Below are positions 1 to 10,516 of a DNA stretch of 64,000 bases, in pieces. How positions within the stretch are numbered: the stretch's first letter is position 1; every line of letters starts with the position of its first letter. The notes under the pieces are model-generated. The model saw nothing but the letters and a program-made list of their open reading frames with translations. It was not told the DNA's origin and ran no database searches. Source of the stretch: Cladopsammia gracilis (taxonomy: Eukaryota > Cnidaria > Anthozoa > Scleractinia > Dendrophylliidae). Location: assembly GCA_022457155.1 (NCBI GenBank), contig JAJGOT010000002.1, forward strand, positions 706,001-770,000, in the 5' to 3' direction. The translations under genes and the position numbers were made by a program.

Positions 1-759
1 CATTAGATCATTCCTTCAACAACCATAGACAACTACCTAATTACTCCATTTAATAGAAAGACAGACATCGCTAATCTATTAAAACCGGAAAAGGTAGATA
101 TTTCCGCCCACCCACAATTAAACAAGTTTCAACAAAATATTACAGCTCATACAACATTTAATAACCAATCTTAAACAATTTGTCAATGTTGCTAACCCTT
201 ACATTTAAACGCCATTTCGGACAACCCATCTCTTTAAATCGTAATTCATCTTCATTTTCTTTCAACTTACCAATTAAACGTTATCCTTATAAAAACACAG
301 ACCTACGCATTGTTTTATCAAACATATCAATCAAAATATAAAAGGTATCTCCACAATACAATGCTCTTCCTTAAAACGATGTACACCTTTTCACTTCAAA
401 AACAAAACAGAATAATCACCCATTTTACCCGTCAAGCTGTAAATCAAATAATTACACAAATTTGCAAACAACTGCACGAAAAAGTGCTTTTCAAATATTT
501 CAAACAATGTCTCTCAAATAGACATACAGTATTCTCACGAATAACCAGCATCACAGCTACCCTTGGCTACAAGTATAAACGCAATGAAACTTCATCACAC
601 TTCGAACATAAATTCGCCTTTCGCGCTCCATCATAGTCCATCATTTAATGTGAAGGCCGACGAGAGACAGCGGGGAGGACAGGACCATACTGCCGACAAT
701 TAAAGATAAAGCCTATTGACAGTAGAAAACCAACGTTTGAAACTCCTTTTAACTCCTAT
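1..759. other. Unassigned AT-rich stretch
   Basis: No gene is recognised here. A 108-codon open frame at 310-636 has no recognisable motif and looks like chance coding in AT-rich DNA. Confidence 0.5.
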
Positions 760-1910
760 TTCAGTCGCACACTACAATTGTAGAATTTCTAACCATCACA
801 AAACCAAAATTACCAAAAATAATACCCTATTTAACGACTGAGCATGACCTCAAAAACCTTAACGTATCGACCCGCACATAACTATATACTGTACAAAACG
901 AAATCCTCCCTCCCCCGGAATATAACTGCAACGCTGCGGTGACCAAAACTTATGACATTCTATTCTAAATCACGCTAAACCATTCTACAAAGATCCAAGT
1001 CTTCTGCAATAATCATCACAAACTAAATTCTACCTTAAATTAAATTGACGTCTTTCTAAAAACTACATTTACCTCCATTGTCACACATGACATTATTCCG
1101 TCCACTTCTCCAACATCAAAGCTGTTTGATAATTCTTACATATCAAATTGTCACTATTCTATACTCTTTAAGCACGACTAAAGGATTTGACAATCCAACA
1201 GAAATCGTCTACCAATATGCGAACTACCCATTTCATTTACAATGGAAGACGAACAGTCGAAACCCATTTTCAGAGAATATTCTCTACCATCATATCGCAG
1301 CGCCACGTGCATTTTTAAAACAATGTAAGCTGTCAAATTTTATCGTTGAAACAGCTCAGATGACATATCTGATCCACAACTCAAATGAAAAAGACGTTGT
1401 ATACCCCAAGGAAAATACTCCCATATAAAAATAACGGCTTCTCGTACGTTTTGGTGTCTCTGTTGAAATCAAGGAACTGTCGACTCTCCAATCTTCACAA
1501 TTAACCAAACTAAACTTCACGAAAAGAAACATATACATGACATGACAACAAATACCTTTCAGAAACCCATAACCAACGAACAATACAAATTACTGACACT
1601 CTAAAATAGATATGCAAACCAAAACAACTCGTAAAAACGATACAACTTTCCCCCCTTTCCGTTTGCCCTTTAATATAAATGTATCGGAACCGCAAAACCA
1701 CACGACGGAGTCTCTATAAGCCTAAAAGTTAACTTGCCACTACGAATCAACTGCGAAGCCCACGAGACGGAGTCACGAAACCACTTCTTTTGTCTCCACG
1801 AAATCCAATTAAATTGGCATATTGTTAGCACGAAAATATGGGTGTGACGTAATGGTGCAAGCAAGGGACTACTAAAAAAAACAGTTCTCAAATGACTAAA
1901 TACAGTCCTC
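760..1910. repeat. Segmental tandem duplication, copy A
   Basis: This segment matches 2483-3238 in direct orientation in three colinear blocks: about 762-1060 with 2485-2785, about 1284-1560 with 2794-3073, and about 1683-1910 with 3075-3238. The offset shrinks from about 1723 to about 1330 bases, so copy B has lost two internal pieces or copy A has gained them. Minus-strand open frames in the two copies (1670-1891 and 3021-3221) translate to similar peptides only because the DNA is duplicated; neither resembles a known protein. Confidence 0.8.
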
Positions 1911-2482
1911 TACTCTCACTTCGACAATGAATTCACAGCTTTTTTTTCTTTTAAAAATATCACGCGTTTTCTAAATCTCGTTTCTTTCACCTTAAAAAAA
2001 TCTCTAACTGTAATACTTACGCCGCCGACAGATCAATTGAGAACGAATTCAACTCGAAATCCTTAATAATCACCTCCTTCACGCAGCACAGCAAGAAAAC
2101 AACCAAGGGAGACTGACAGATGAAATGCGCGAAAAAGGAGTCCGTATAGTGAAACAGTTAAACAAGAAACCTCAAAGACATCGCCCGCAACCATTCTGAT
2201 CTAAGAAACGGAAAAACCACACTCCCCTCGAAACCCCCCCGCCCCCCCCTCCCCCACCGCCCAGAACGCAATAAACGATCTGAGTTTCAGTTTTTACACC
2301 ATTAAACTAAACAGTTTGCACAATTAAACAAACAGCATTTCTCTTTTCAGAGACAAAAAGAACGTCTCATGATATACGTCACAGAACGTCATGAAAGAAG
2401 ACGTATTGACAAACTTTTAAACTTTTACCTCTTCTTGTGCCACCAACATTCTCAAACATAACGAACTCCCCCCTTCCCCCCA
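1911..2482. other. Spacer between duplicated segments, with poly-C tract
   Basis: No gene is seen. The segment at about 1920-2012 resembles 7143-7255 in direct orientation, so it belongs to a dispersed repeat. A C-rich tract lies at about 2236-2262. Confidence 0.5.
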
Positions 2483-3238
2483 ATTCAGTCGCACACTACA
2501 GTTTTAGAATTTCTAATCATCACAAAACCAAAATTACCAAAAACGATACCCTATTTAACGACTGAGCATGACCTCAAAAACCCTAACTTATCAGGGCCCC
2601 CACATACCTATATAGTGTACAAAACAAACTCCCCCCTCCCCCCGAGACATGACTGCAACCCTGCGTTTCCAAAACTTACAACAATCTGTTCTATATTACG
2701 CTAAACCATTCTACAAACATCCAAGTCTTCTGCAATAATCACCACAAACTAAATTCTACCTTAAATAAAATTGACGTCTTTCGATGTAAACTATTCTCTA
2801 CCATCATATGGCAGCGCCACGTGCATTTTTAAAACAATGTAAGCTGTCAAATTTTATCGTTAAAACCGCTCCGGAACCGCTCAGATGACATATCTGATCC
2901 ACAACTCAAATGAAATAGCTGTTCTATATTTCAGTGAAAATATACTTTTATACAAAAATAACGGCTTCTCATACCTTTTGGTGTCTTTATTGAAATCAAG
3001 GCACTCTCGAATCTTCACAATTAACCAAACTCAACTTCACAAAACATATACATATACATGACATGACAACAAATCCAAACCACAAAACCACACGACGGAG
3101 TCTCCACAAGCCAAAAAGTTAATCGACCGCGAAGCGTATGAAATTTGCATATTCTTAGCACGAAAATATGGGTGTGACATAATCGTACAAGCATCTGACT
3201 ACTAAAATAAACAGTTCTCAAATGACTAAATACAGCCC
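2483..3238. repeat. Segmental tandem duplication, copy B
   Basis: Shorter partner of copy A at 760-1910. Shared landmarks include the stretch following TCAGTCGCACACTACA at 2485 and the block beginning TCTACCATCATAT near 2794. It has diverged by scattered substitutions and two internal length differences. Confidence 0.8.
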
Positions 3239-3546
3239 TTGACTAAATTTCCCAAATTTCATAACACCCGTGCAAAACGCAAGGAGACAAAAAACAATAA
3301 ACACCTTTTGCCATCGCGTGCTCACTGGAGGCCGCACCATTTATTAAGGTAAAAACAGGCTGAATCGTTACACAGGAAGCGACAACAAACAGAACTTTGG
3401 AGAGAATGAACGAGCATCCATAGCATGAAAAAACCCCATACCGCTCGCTACGAAAAGACAGAAGAAAAATCCCGGCCTCATAAACAATTCTCTCCAACTT
3501 GCCGGGCTCAATCGAAACAAAACTTTACAAGAATTTGAAATCCTAA
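3239..3546. other. Unassigned stretch before recombinase pseudogene
   Basis: An 84-codon minus-strand open frame lies at 3243-3497 and has no recognisable domain. It is next to, and on the same strand as, the recombinase remnant, so it could be part of the same dead element, but nothing in it shows this. Confidence 0.35.
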
Positions 3547-3968
3547 ATGACTGAGAAACTGACAGCCGTGATAGATATTGTCTTTGGCATAGCCATCTTT
3601 AGCATTTTAACTCGCCCATCGACCGCGACGCTTAAAAAATCTATCTTGAATGCCAGCGTTCGCTGCAGCAGTGGACCCTCCGGCTCAAAGTCTATGAACA
3701 CTGGTAATGAAAACGTCTATAAACTCTCTAAAACCGTCCATGATAAACTCCCTCATTCTTACGTAGTTAATCCCCTGGAAATGGCTCTGAACAGCGGTAA
3801 ATCTTCAGAGAGATCAATATACGCAGCTGCGATGTATTGCTCCCAGGCCTTCACAGGACAAATAGGAATGGCTGTCGTTACAATCGCAATCCACGCCCCA
3901 TCACGAAACTGGTCAGTCTTTGACGATTCTAAAAATATGGAAACATAAGAGGAAAAACTTAGTATCAC
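3547..3968 (-). pseudogene. Tyrosine recombinase (phage-integrase-like) C-terminal remnant
   Basis: Read on the minus strand from 3968, the frames give a peptide with CPVKAWEQYI followed by LPLFRAI, a common lead-in to the catalytic core of eukaryotic tyrosine recombinases. After a frame change there is a stretch with AGGSTAAANAGI, FKRRGRWAS and NAKDGYAKDN. These correspond to the HxxR region, the conserved Trp of box II and the nucleophilic Tyr region. The Arg of HxxR is replaced by a TGA stop at 3685-3687 (one C-to-T change from CGA), and a TAA interrupts the segment after GRWAS. The family cuts and rejoins DNA through a phosphotyrosine link. The copy lacks its N-terminus and is dead. Crypton-type and DIRS/Ngaro-type origins are both possible; no reverse transcriptase is adjacent. 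Confidence 0.75.
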
Positions 3969-4216
3969 AAGCTCTTAGAACGCATAACTCAGTGAAACGG
4001 AAAAACCCGCCAAAACCCTGTAGAGGACATTAAGCACCGAAGAAGAGGAACTGACTTCATTAAGCAGGCACTGCAACTAAACTGCAAATTGAAAAGGGTT
4101 GACAGGAAGGTAACAAATGTGATTAGACCAAGCCCACTGTTTCCATCTTTTCAAACCTCCTAGGTAAGAACACACAGTGGTCCGCTCTAGAAGCGAGGAC
4201 GGTTCCTCGAACCAAG

Positions 4217-4504
4217 CTCGCCGGCAACGGCTGAAAAATGTAGAGGAACTGAGGCGAAAAACGCCCTCCACATCTCAGAGCGACATACATCTGCAAACAG
4301 AAAAGCACTAACAAAAACATAAAATATTGCATTCGAAAACTCCTCGTGCACATTTCGTCCCTCGCCGGCAACGGCTGAAAAATGTAGAGGAACTGAGGCG
4401 AAAAACGCCCTCCACATCTCAGGGCGACATACATCTGCAAACAGAAAAGCACTAACAAAAACATAAAATATTGCATTCGAAAACTCCTCGTGCACATTTC
4501 GTCC
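4217..4504. repeat. Tandem duplication, two copies of a 144-bp unit
   Basis: The copies at 4217-4360 and 4361-4504 are almost identical; the visible difference is AGAGCG versus AGGGCG. Because 144 is a multiple of 3, minus-strand open frames here contain the same 48 residues twice. The near identity suggests a recent event. Confidence 0.93.
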
Positions 4505-4554
4505 CTAAGATTCAAACTATAATGTCCTTGAATTTTCTTTTCTTTTTTTTTTAT

Positions 4555-4686
4555 ATAGGCACTGATGGTCTCTAACAGACTAGACACAAGGCACAGATGG
4601 TCCCTTACTGACTGGGCACAGATGGTCCCTGACAAACTCAACACAAAAATGTGCTTGAATTTTCTTTTTTTTTAATGGGCACAGAT
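4555..4686. repeat. Short degenerate repeats around CACAGATGGTCC
   Basis: Related units of about 30 bp (GCACTGATGGTC, GCACAGATGGTCCC, GCACAGATGGTCCC) run up to the left end of the TIR element and resume at 6830-6900. The element therefore appears to have landed inside this small array. CTTGAATTTTCTTTT also occurs twice, near 4528 and 4652. Confidence 0.7.
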
Positions 4687-6829
4687 GAGGGTGGCAAAGG
4701 GGTTTTACGTGACGCGTGATTGCCCCAAAATTAACCGCGTGATGCGTGATTGTGCCCAAATTGACGGCGTGATGCGTGATTTGCTATTTTAGAAGCGCGT
4801 GACGCGTGATTTACCTTTTATTTTTCCGTGATACGTGAATGTTTTCAACATTCTTTGAAAAACTAGAAAGCTTCTTGACCTTTGATCTTCGTGGTGGGTC
4901 CAGAGAATCCGTTCCTGGCACGGCGAGGACAGAATCGAGAAATCAGAAAACGCAATCAGAAAACTCGAAGCTCACAGGGTAGAAGAGACTTCTCCTAACA
5001 CGTTACACTTCAACGGCAAAGCCCACATGAGACCCGACGAAGAATTCAAGAAGGAAATCGGAACCATAAGAAAGCAGGCAACATGTCAGGCATGGCAGAA
5101 CAGAAATTACTAGGAGTGCTAATCAAATTCCACTATCGTAACATTGATTCAACGCAAAGAAGAAGAGCGAGTAGGCTACTAAGCCAAACGAAACTAAGAT
5201 GTCAATCAGCCTAAGAACAAGACACTAAGCCACTCGTAAATGTACAAGAGAGAGTCCAGGTGAAAAACATGCCAGAACTTGAGAATGCCAATAATAAACA
5301 TGTTGAATCCCATCCTCGTATGCTCCCTGAATCTTGATAAACGGAAGGTCTCAGAAACACGAAAATATCTGAATAAGAAACACACTGACCACAAAAGACA
5401 AGCAAAACGAAATAAAGCCGATAATGCCAAGAAGAAATACACGCACTTTAAATCTTGTCACCCACCGCGAGTCAAGAAAGGTTTCTTCAAAGGAGAGGTC
5501 CTTAGACTCCTCAAAATTGAACGAACTTTTGAAAGGAAACTTTCGAGGAAAACATCAATAAATTCAAATAAAAACTACGGCTAGGAGGCTACCCTAACAA
5601 TAGCATTGAGAAGGTGCTCTCAGAAGTAATATTCTCTGACAGAAAGTCAGCTCTCAAAGACAAAACAAAAGCTCGCAAAGAAATATTACCCACGGGAGCC
5701 CATGTGTACCTAACTTAAAACAGATCCTCATAGACAAATGGCATTTAAGGTGGCTCCTAATAGTTTAAACATTCCCATCATGATACATCTATGATATTCA
5801 ATCACAGCTACACCAGTAAAGTTAAGAGAAAATGTTTAGTACAGGTTTGTAAACACTTAACCAATAAACAAATTTAGGTGGCTACGGCATCAAAATTTGT
5901 TACCATGACAACATCAAAAGAGGCCAAAAAGACCCCATTTTCAACCTTTTGAGGCTAATAACTTTAAAACTGCTGGGTGAAATTTTTTGATTTTTATACA
6001 TTTTCGTCTTATAAACATAACAAACATTTGTGCCAATTTTGAAAAAAATCAGTACATAGGATTCAGAGATATATCATTTTTACATAAATTTAAGGTAGCT
6101 CTGAACTCTATGTACAGAATTTTTTAAAAAATTGTTGAAATGTTGCTCTTGCCAATTAAACAAAAATATATCGAAAACAAAAACTTTCACCGTGTAGTTT
6201 GTAAGTTATTAGCCTCAAATGGTCCAAAATAGCGTATTTTTGACCTCTTTTCGCGTTGCCATGGCAACGAATGATGACGTCATTTGGATGCCACGTTGTT
6301 GACTGATAAAAGATTTACTGGTCCCAACTAAAAGATTTTTAGCCACACCATCTGGCTAGCTGTAATGGAATACAAAAGACGAGAGGGCTGAACAATATGG
6401 AGCCACCTTAATAGAATCGCAACCTTTACTAAGACAAATCTATTATTTCATACAAGAGGGGTAGATCTTTTATAAGATATGCTAGCCAGGGCTAAACTGT
6501 AAAAGTCAAACCAGCCAAAAAACTGAGTGAATAAAGGGCAAAACAATCACACCACACGCTAGTAGGATTTGTGCTATGCCCGTCAACACCCTTTATTTCA
6601 TTTTAAGATTCATGAATTGACATGCAATCTTTCCAAAAAAAAAGAATACAATATCAATGCATTCAATAGGTTGGCCTACGCCGACTCTACGTTGTTTTGT
6701 TACCATTTTAATGCCGGATTACTCCTTATTTACATGACGCGTCATTGGTTAAAAATTTTCTCCGCGATGTGCGATATCACTCAAAAATTCGGCGTGATGC
6801 GTGATCGGTACCCCCCCTTTGCCACCCTC
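4687..6829. mobile_element. Non-autonomous DNA transposon with TIRs and a 6-bp target duplication
   Basis: The ends are inverted: GAGGGTGGCAAAGGGG at 4687 and CCCCTTTGCCACCCTC ending at 6829. They are flanked by the direct repeat ACAGAT at 4681-4686 and 6830-6835. Inside both ends lie repeated GCGTGATGCGTGAT-type motifs, probably subterminal binding repeats. The element is 2143 bp. Minus-strand and plus-strand open frames near 5200-5580 have no recognised domain, so it appears non-autonomous. Six-bp duplications occur in Dada-type elements among others, but the superfamily cannot be assigned from this copy. It contains a nested MITE at 5749-6407. Confidence 0.85.
5749..6407. mobile_element. 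TTAA-flanked MITE nested in the larger TIR element
   Basis: GGTGGCTCC at 5749-5757 and GGAGCCACC at 6399-6407 form short terminal inverted repeats directly flanked by TTAA on both sides (5745-5748 and 6408-6411). TTAA targets are typical of Kolobok and piggyBac elements. Related motifs (AGGTGGCTAC near 5876, AGGTAGCTC near 6092) lie inside. No coding capacity is seen in 659 bp. Confidence 0.82.
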
Positions 6830-7142
6830 ACAGATGGTCCTTTACTGTTTATGGTCCCACACTCTCTGCGCACAGACGGTCCCTTAGTGATTGTGCACAA
6901 TTGGCCTCTCTCTGGGTCGACACAAAACAAATCCTGAATTGAAATAAAGTAAATAAAAGAAATAAATATAAATAAATAAATAAATAAATAAATAAAAGTC
7001 AACCGCCTCCAGCGAAGAGCACCAAGAGAACGAATCAACATACGACAACTCCTTAAATACACTTACCAAATCCCTTGATACTACATAACAACAAGAGCAT
7101 ATTTTTCAGCTAATTTATTCAAAAACGCAGAAAAATCTTATC
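6830..7142. other. Array remnant and AAAT-rich stretch
   Basis: This begins with the right-hand continuation of the CACAGATGGTCC array interrupted by the TIR element. A simple AAAT repeat follows. No gene is seen. Confidence 0.5.
6970..6997. repeat. (AAAT)n microsatellite
   Basis: About seven uninterrupted copies of AAAT. Confidence 0.95.
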
Positions 7143-7255
7143 CTCTAGTCTCAATTCCACAATGAATTGACAGCTCTTTTTTTTCAAAAATATAACACGC
7201 GTTCTCTAAATCTTCTCGTTTCTTGCACCTTAAAAAAAATCTAGCTGTAATCTAA
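7143..7255. repeat. Dispersed repeat copy shared with 1920-2012
   Basis: Similar blocks in direct orientation include AATGAATTGACAGCTC versus AATGAATTCACAGCTT, and a following stretch ending in TAGCTGTAAT versus TAACTGTAAT. DNA from 7256 to about 7880 is T- and A-rich with no recognised feature. Confidence 0.7.
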
Positions 7256-7879
7256 CGCATTAACGAGATGGCTTTAAGAGCCCTTTGATTCATGTCGAAT
7301 TTTTTCTTCAATTGCACATGTCGTTTTTATTTGATTTTTTTCATATCGCATTTTTCCTTAGCTTTCACATTTCATTTTTATTTTTAATTTACTGTAATTT
7401 ATTTTATCTTTTTTTAATTTTTACAGTTTTAATTACTTAATTTTTAATTTAATTTTGTCAATTTTTTTAATATAAGAAATAGAATACTTCAAAAATAAAA
7501 TAAAAATAAACAGAATACAAAATTTTATTTAAAAAATGAAGTAAAATATAGAAATATTTCCTGTTAATTAATTTTGTTAACAAAATCAGTTGGGATTTGC
7601 TGTTTCGTGTAATATTTTTGTGCAATATTGCTATGAGAATGCTGGGCCACCATACACATGTCAAGTTCGATGTTTGAAGCGGGCCCTAGACTCTCCTGTG
7701 AGTCTGAAATATCGTCGTCTTGTAATTTTTTAATATTCTACTAAGCATAAATTTATGTGCATCCTACAGTGCCAAAAAAAAACAAACATAGCATAATTTT
7801 TTCTAACATTTCAAGTCTTGACGAAGTTCTCAAGGAAGGGTTCTCAAAGCAGCATGCTGCAATTATGTCTTAGATAGTA

Positions 7880-8463
7880 CACTAAAATGCAACTTGGTAT
7901 TCACTTTCCTTAAGATCATCCCAAGTGAAAATATATCACTCGCTTATGAAGGTACACACTACACAGAAAAAAATTTCATGTGCAGCCTTGACATTTTTCC
8001 CTTGAAACTTGTGCAAGATGACTTCTTTTTGCTTTTGCTTCACTGCCTTTTACACTTTTGCCATAAGCTATTATTACTGGCTGCTAAATCTCTTCTCTTT
8101 TGTATAGTAGCACATTGTTTCCTTTGAGATCATTGTGGACAAGCCCTTTCAAGTGAATAAACACAATGACATCAGTGGGCTTCAAAAGAATTTTTGACCA
8201 CAATAAATAAGACAGCTCCAGTAAGTCGGCTGCATCACTAAGAGTGACAACTGTTCCATCTTGAAGACAACATGGCATGAAAGGCATAAAACTGCTGTCA
8301 AACACCACACAAAATGTACCCCAGGATGGTGACTGAATTCTTGCATAACAGTTGCTTTGTAGATTAAATGCCTTTCATTGGTGTCCCTTTTCAGAAACTT
8401 CACTACAACCACGGCCGTACCTAGGATTTTTTGTCTGCAGGGGCAAACTCTGCACATCTTCAC
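7880..8463 (-). pseudogene. Protein kinase domain pseudogene
   Basis: Minus-strand reading gives kinase subdomains in the correct order but in different frames. VVVKFLKRDTNERH (the lysine of subdomain II) and KATVMQEFSHHPG (helix C and subdomain IV region) lie in 8182-8463. GLVHNDLKGNNVLL, the catalytic loop with HND in place of HRD, is at about 8090-8170. ASDIFSLGMILRKVN (subdomain IX) is at about 7900-7945. The glycine-rich loop and an obvious DFG are not seen. At least two frameshifts break it. The fragment has no visible introns and could be a retrocopy or an exon of an expanded kinase family. It sits among transposons. Confidence 0.78.
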
Positions 8464-8628
8464 AGGGGTTTCTAGTTGGACGTTTTGTTTTTATCCCTAC
8501 ACAGAAGGTTGCCTCTAAGACCTTTAAGGAAACAAACCACACTGATGCTTTTTGTTTTAAAATGAAATTGTCGTGATTTATTATGGCATAAACACCTTGT
8601 TTAGTTTGAATTTATATACCATCTTTAA

Positions 8629-9345
8629 GGTTACAGTGTACCTTTGGGGTTGTCTCCAGTATAACAGCTCTAGCATCTTAAGATTACACTTAATATACCT
8701 AAACCCAGATATCAAATTAAAGCTTATAGAGCTGGCTATCTAAATATGGAAATCATTTGGTAATAAAGTGAATTGTCGAATTTTTTACGATGTCTAAATT
8801 TGAACGTCCGATTCAGCTTAAAAATGCTATAACTCAAAGCGATTATTGTATTTTGCTAATTTGATTTGTTCTCGGGTTTCCGGACACGAAGCACTAAAAA
8901 AACGTGTCGGCGATTTCCCATATTCAATTGCAGTGAAAAGTTACAGAATATTTTCCAAAAAGGGAGAAAAATCTGGAATGATCGCACGGAAATGGCTCTT
9001 GACGAAAAAGTTTTCGGAAATAAGAAATTCGCCGACACAGTTTTGTTGCTTATATGTTAGCCTAGCTTCTGTCCAAATTTGAGGAAAATCGAACAAATTC
9101 CCTTTGAGTTGTAGCTCTTTAAAGTGTTCCCAACAAGCGAAAAATTAACTTTGAGAAAACAGCGCTTTAAAAAAACATATCGCTTCATAAACAAACTCCG
9201 CCCACAAAAGTTATACTGTCATTTCTCCGTCAATTTTCACTATTTTTCGATAATTGTTTTTTTGGACGAAAGTTCATTCTGTAAACTTTATTTTGACGCC
9301 AAAAAAAATTTCGATAAATTTTCGATCTGAAGGTACACTGTAACC
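8629..9345. mobile_element. TTAA-flanked MITE with 16-bp perfect TIRs
   Basis: GGTTACAGTGTACCTT at 8629-8644 is exactly mirrored by AAGGTACACTGTAACC at 9330-9345. TTAA flanks both ends (8625-8628 and 9346-9349). The 717-bp interior has only short open frames without domains. The structure fits a Kolobok- or piggyBac-type non-autonomous element. The perfect TIRs suggest it is relatively young. Confidence 0.9.
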
Positions 9346-9543
9346 TTAACTCAAGCTATACTGTGAACAGCAGTTTAACACTTTGTATGGATGTTTTAAA
9401 AAATGGGTTGAAAGCCTTCGTTAGTTTGAACAGAGATTGGCTTGAAGGAACTGAGCTAAAATTGCAGGTTTCAGTATCAGAATACCAAGTCTCAAAAACG
9501 AGTCTATTTTAGGCTGTTCTACATTCTTCAATTTGACTTCATG

Positions 9544-10330
9544 TCATAGATCTCTTGGAGTGGGAATGAAGTCCGTTCCACGATGAATTAACAGCATAGC
9601 AAGGCCACTTAATCGATCTTCTGTCATTGATGACTGAGTCCACAGCTTTAGATGGCGTAGGGCTGAGAAAGAGCATTCGCAACTGATGCTTCCGACAGGT
9701 GTGGTTAGAAAGATTGACAGCACCTTGTGAATGGCGGAAAATTCTTGCAGACTGCAATCAGGCATTGCTCCCTCTTGTTGTGACTCTGGCTCCATCGCGT
9801 GTTTCATCCTCCACCTTGCCAGCTCTGCGTCAAAATTAGACTTCTCCAAGAAATCTAGATGCTTGCTGAAGTAGTTCTTGATCTTCTCGATATGCCTGTC
9901 AGTTAACTTGGGCAAGTACAAAGGTAACAGGTTTTGAGTGGAAATCAGGCCTTCATGCTGGATTGAAAATCTTGTTTCAAGTTCACCAACAACGTAATCT
10001 ATGAATGGATAGAACACATTAATCCTGTTGTAGTCTGATGGCTGATTGTTGTGTGCTGCTGTTCGACAGCATTGAACAGTCATTGTACGAGGCTTTATCA
10101 GGGTGACGTTGATAGAGTCAGCTACTTGGCTGATTCGATTCCACACCTTCTGCCAGGATTCATCTCCTCTTGCTGATTTAATGCATTCTTTGGCCAGAGT
10201 TATGCTTTGGTAAGCATCGCCAAGGTTACATCTCTTAGCTTGTAGGGACTTTGTTACTTGGGCTAAAAATGACAAGAAAACTGAGATACTGTCAAAGCGA
10301 CTATGAATTCAGAGTCTTGGAGAAGATGTG
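9544..10330 (-). pseudogene. hAT-type transposase C-terminal part
   Basis: A 243-residue open frame ends with CECSFSALRHLKLWTQSSM and LSGLAMLLIHR, the dimerisation segment of hAT transposases of the kind related to ZMYM- and P52rIPK-like host proteins. Reading continues upstream to about 10330 with DSISVFLSFLAQVTKSLQ in frame. hAT transposases excise and insert transposon DNA and dimerise through this region. The N-terminal BED or TTF zinc finger and the first catalytic Asp are missing, so this is a 5'-truncated relic. It lies directly downstream of gene A on the same strand and may have cut off that gene's C-terminus. Confidence 0.85.
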
Positions 10331-10516
10331 AATAAGCTGAAGCATCACGCTTAGCATCATCATTGATGATGAAATTTCATCCAGAGCTAGAAGTACACAG
10401 CCATATTAAGGAAGAAGAGCAGAGAGGGTAGTAACTTTTGCACTCCAACAAGTAGCACAGAATTTCGGTACAGTCTGTCGCTTGCTACCCTCTTCCAATG
10501 TTTTGGCAGATTAATC

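Noticed and set aside
310..636. 108-codon open frame as a gene
   Set aside because: Composition reflects AT-rich DNA, there is no domain, and no splice or start context supports it.
1078..1428. 116-codon plus-strand open frame as a gene
   Set aside because: It lies within the decayed duplication and the corresponding frame is not preserved in copy B.
4123..4644. 173-codon minus-strand frame with a 48-residue internal repeat as a membrane protein
   Set aside because: The repeat arises from the 144-bp DNA duplication, an alternative frame is equally open, and nothing matches a known family.
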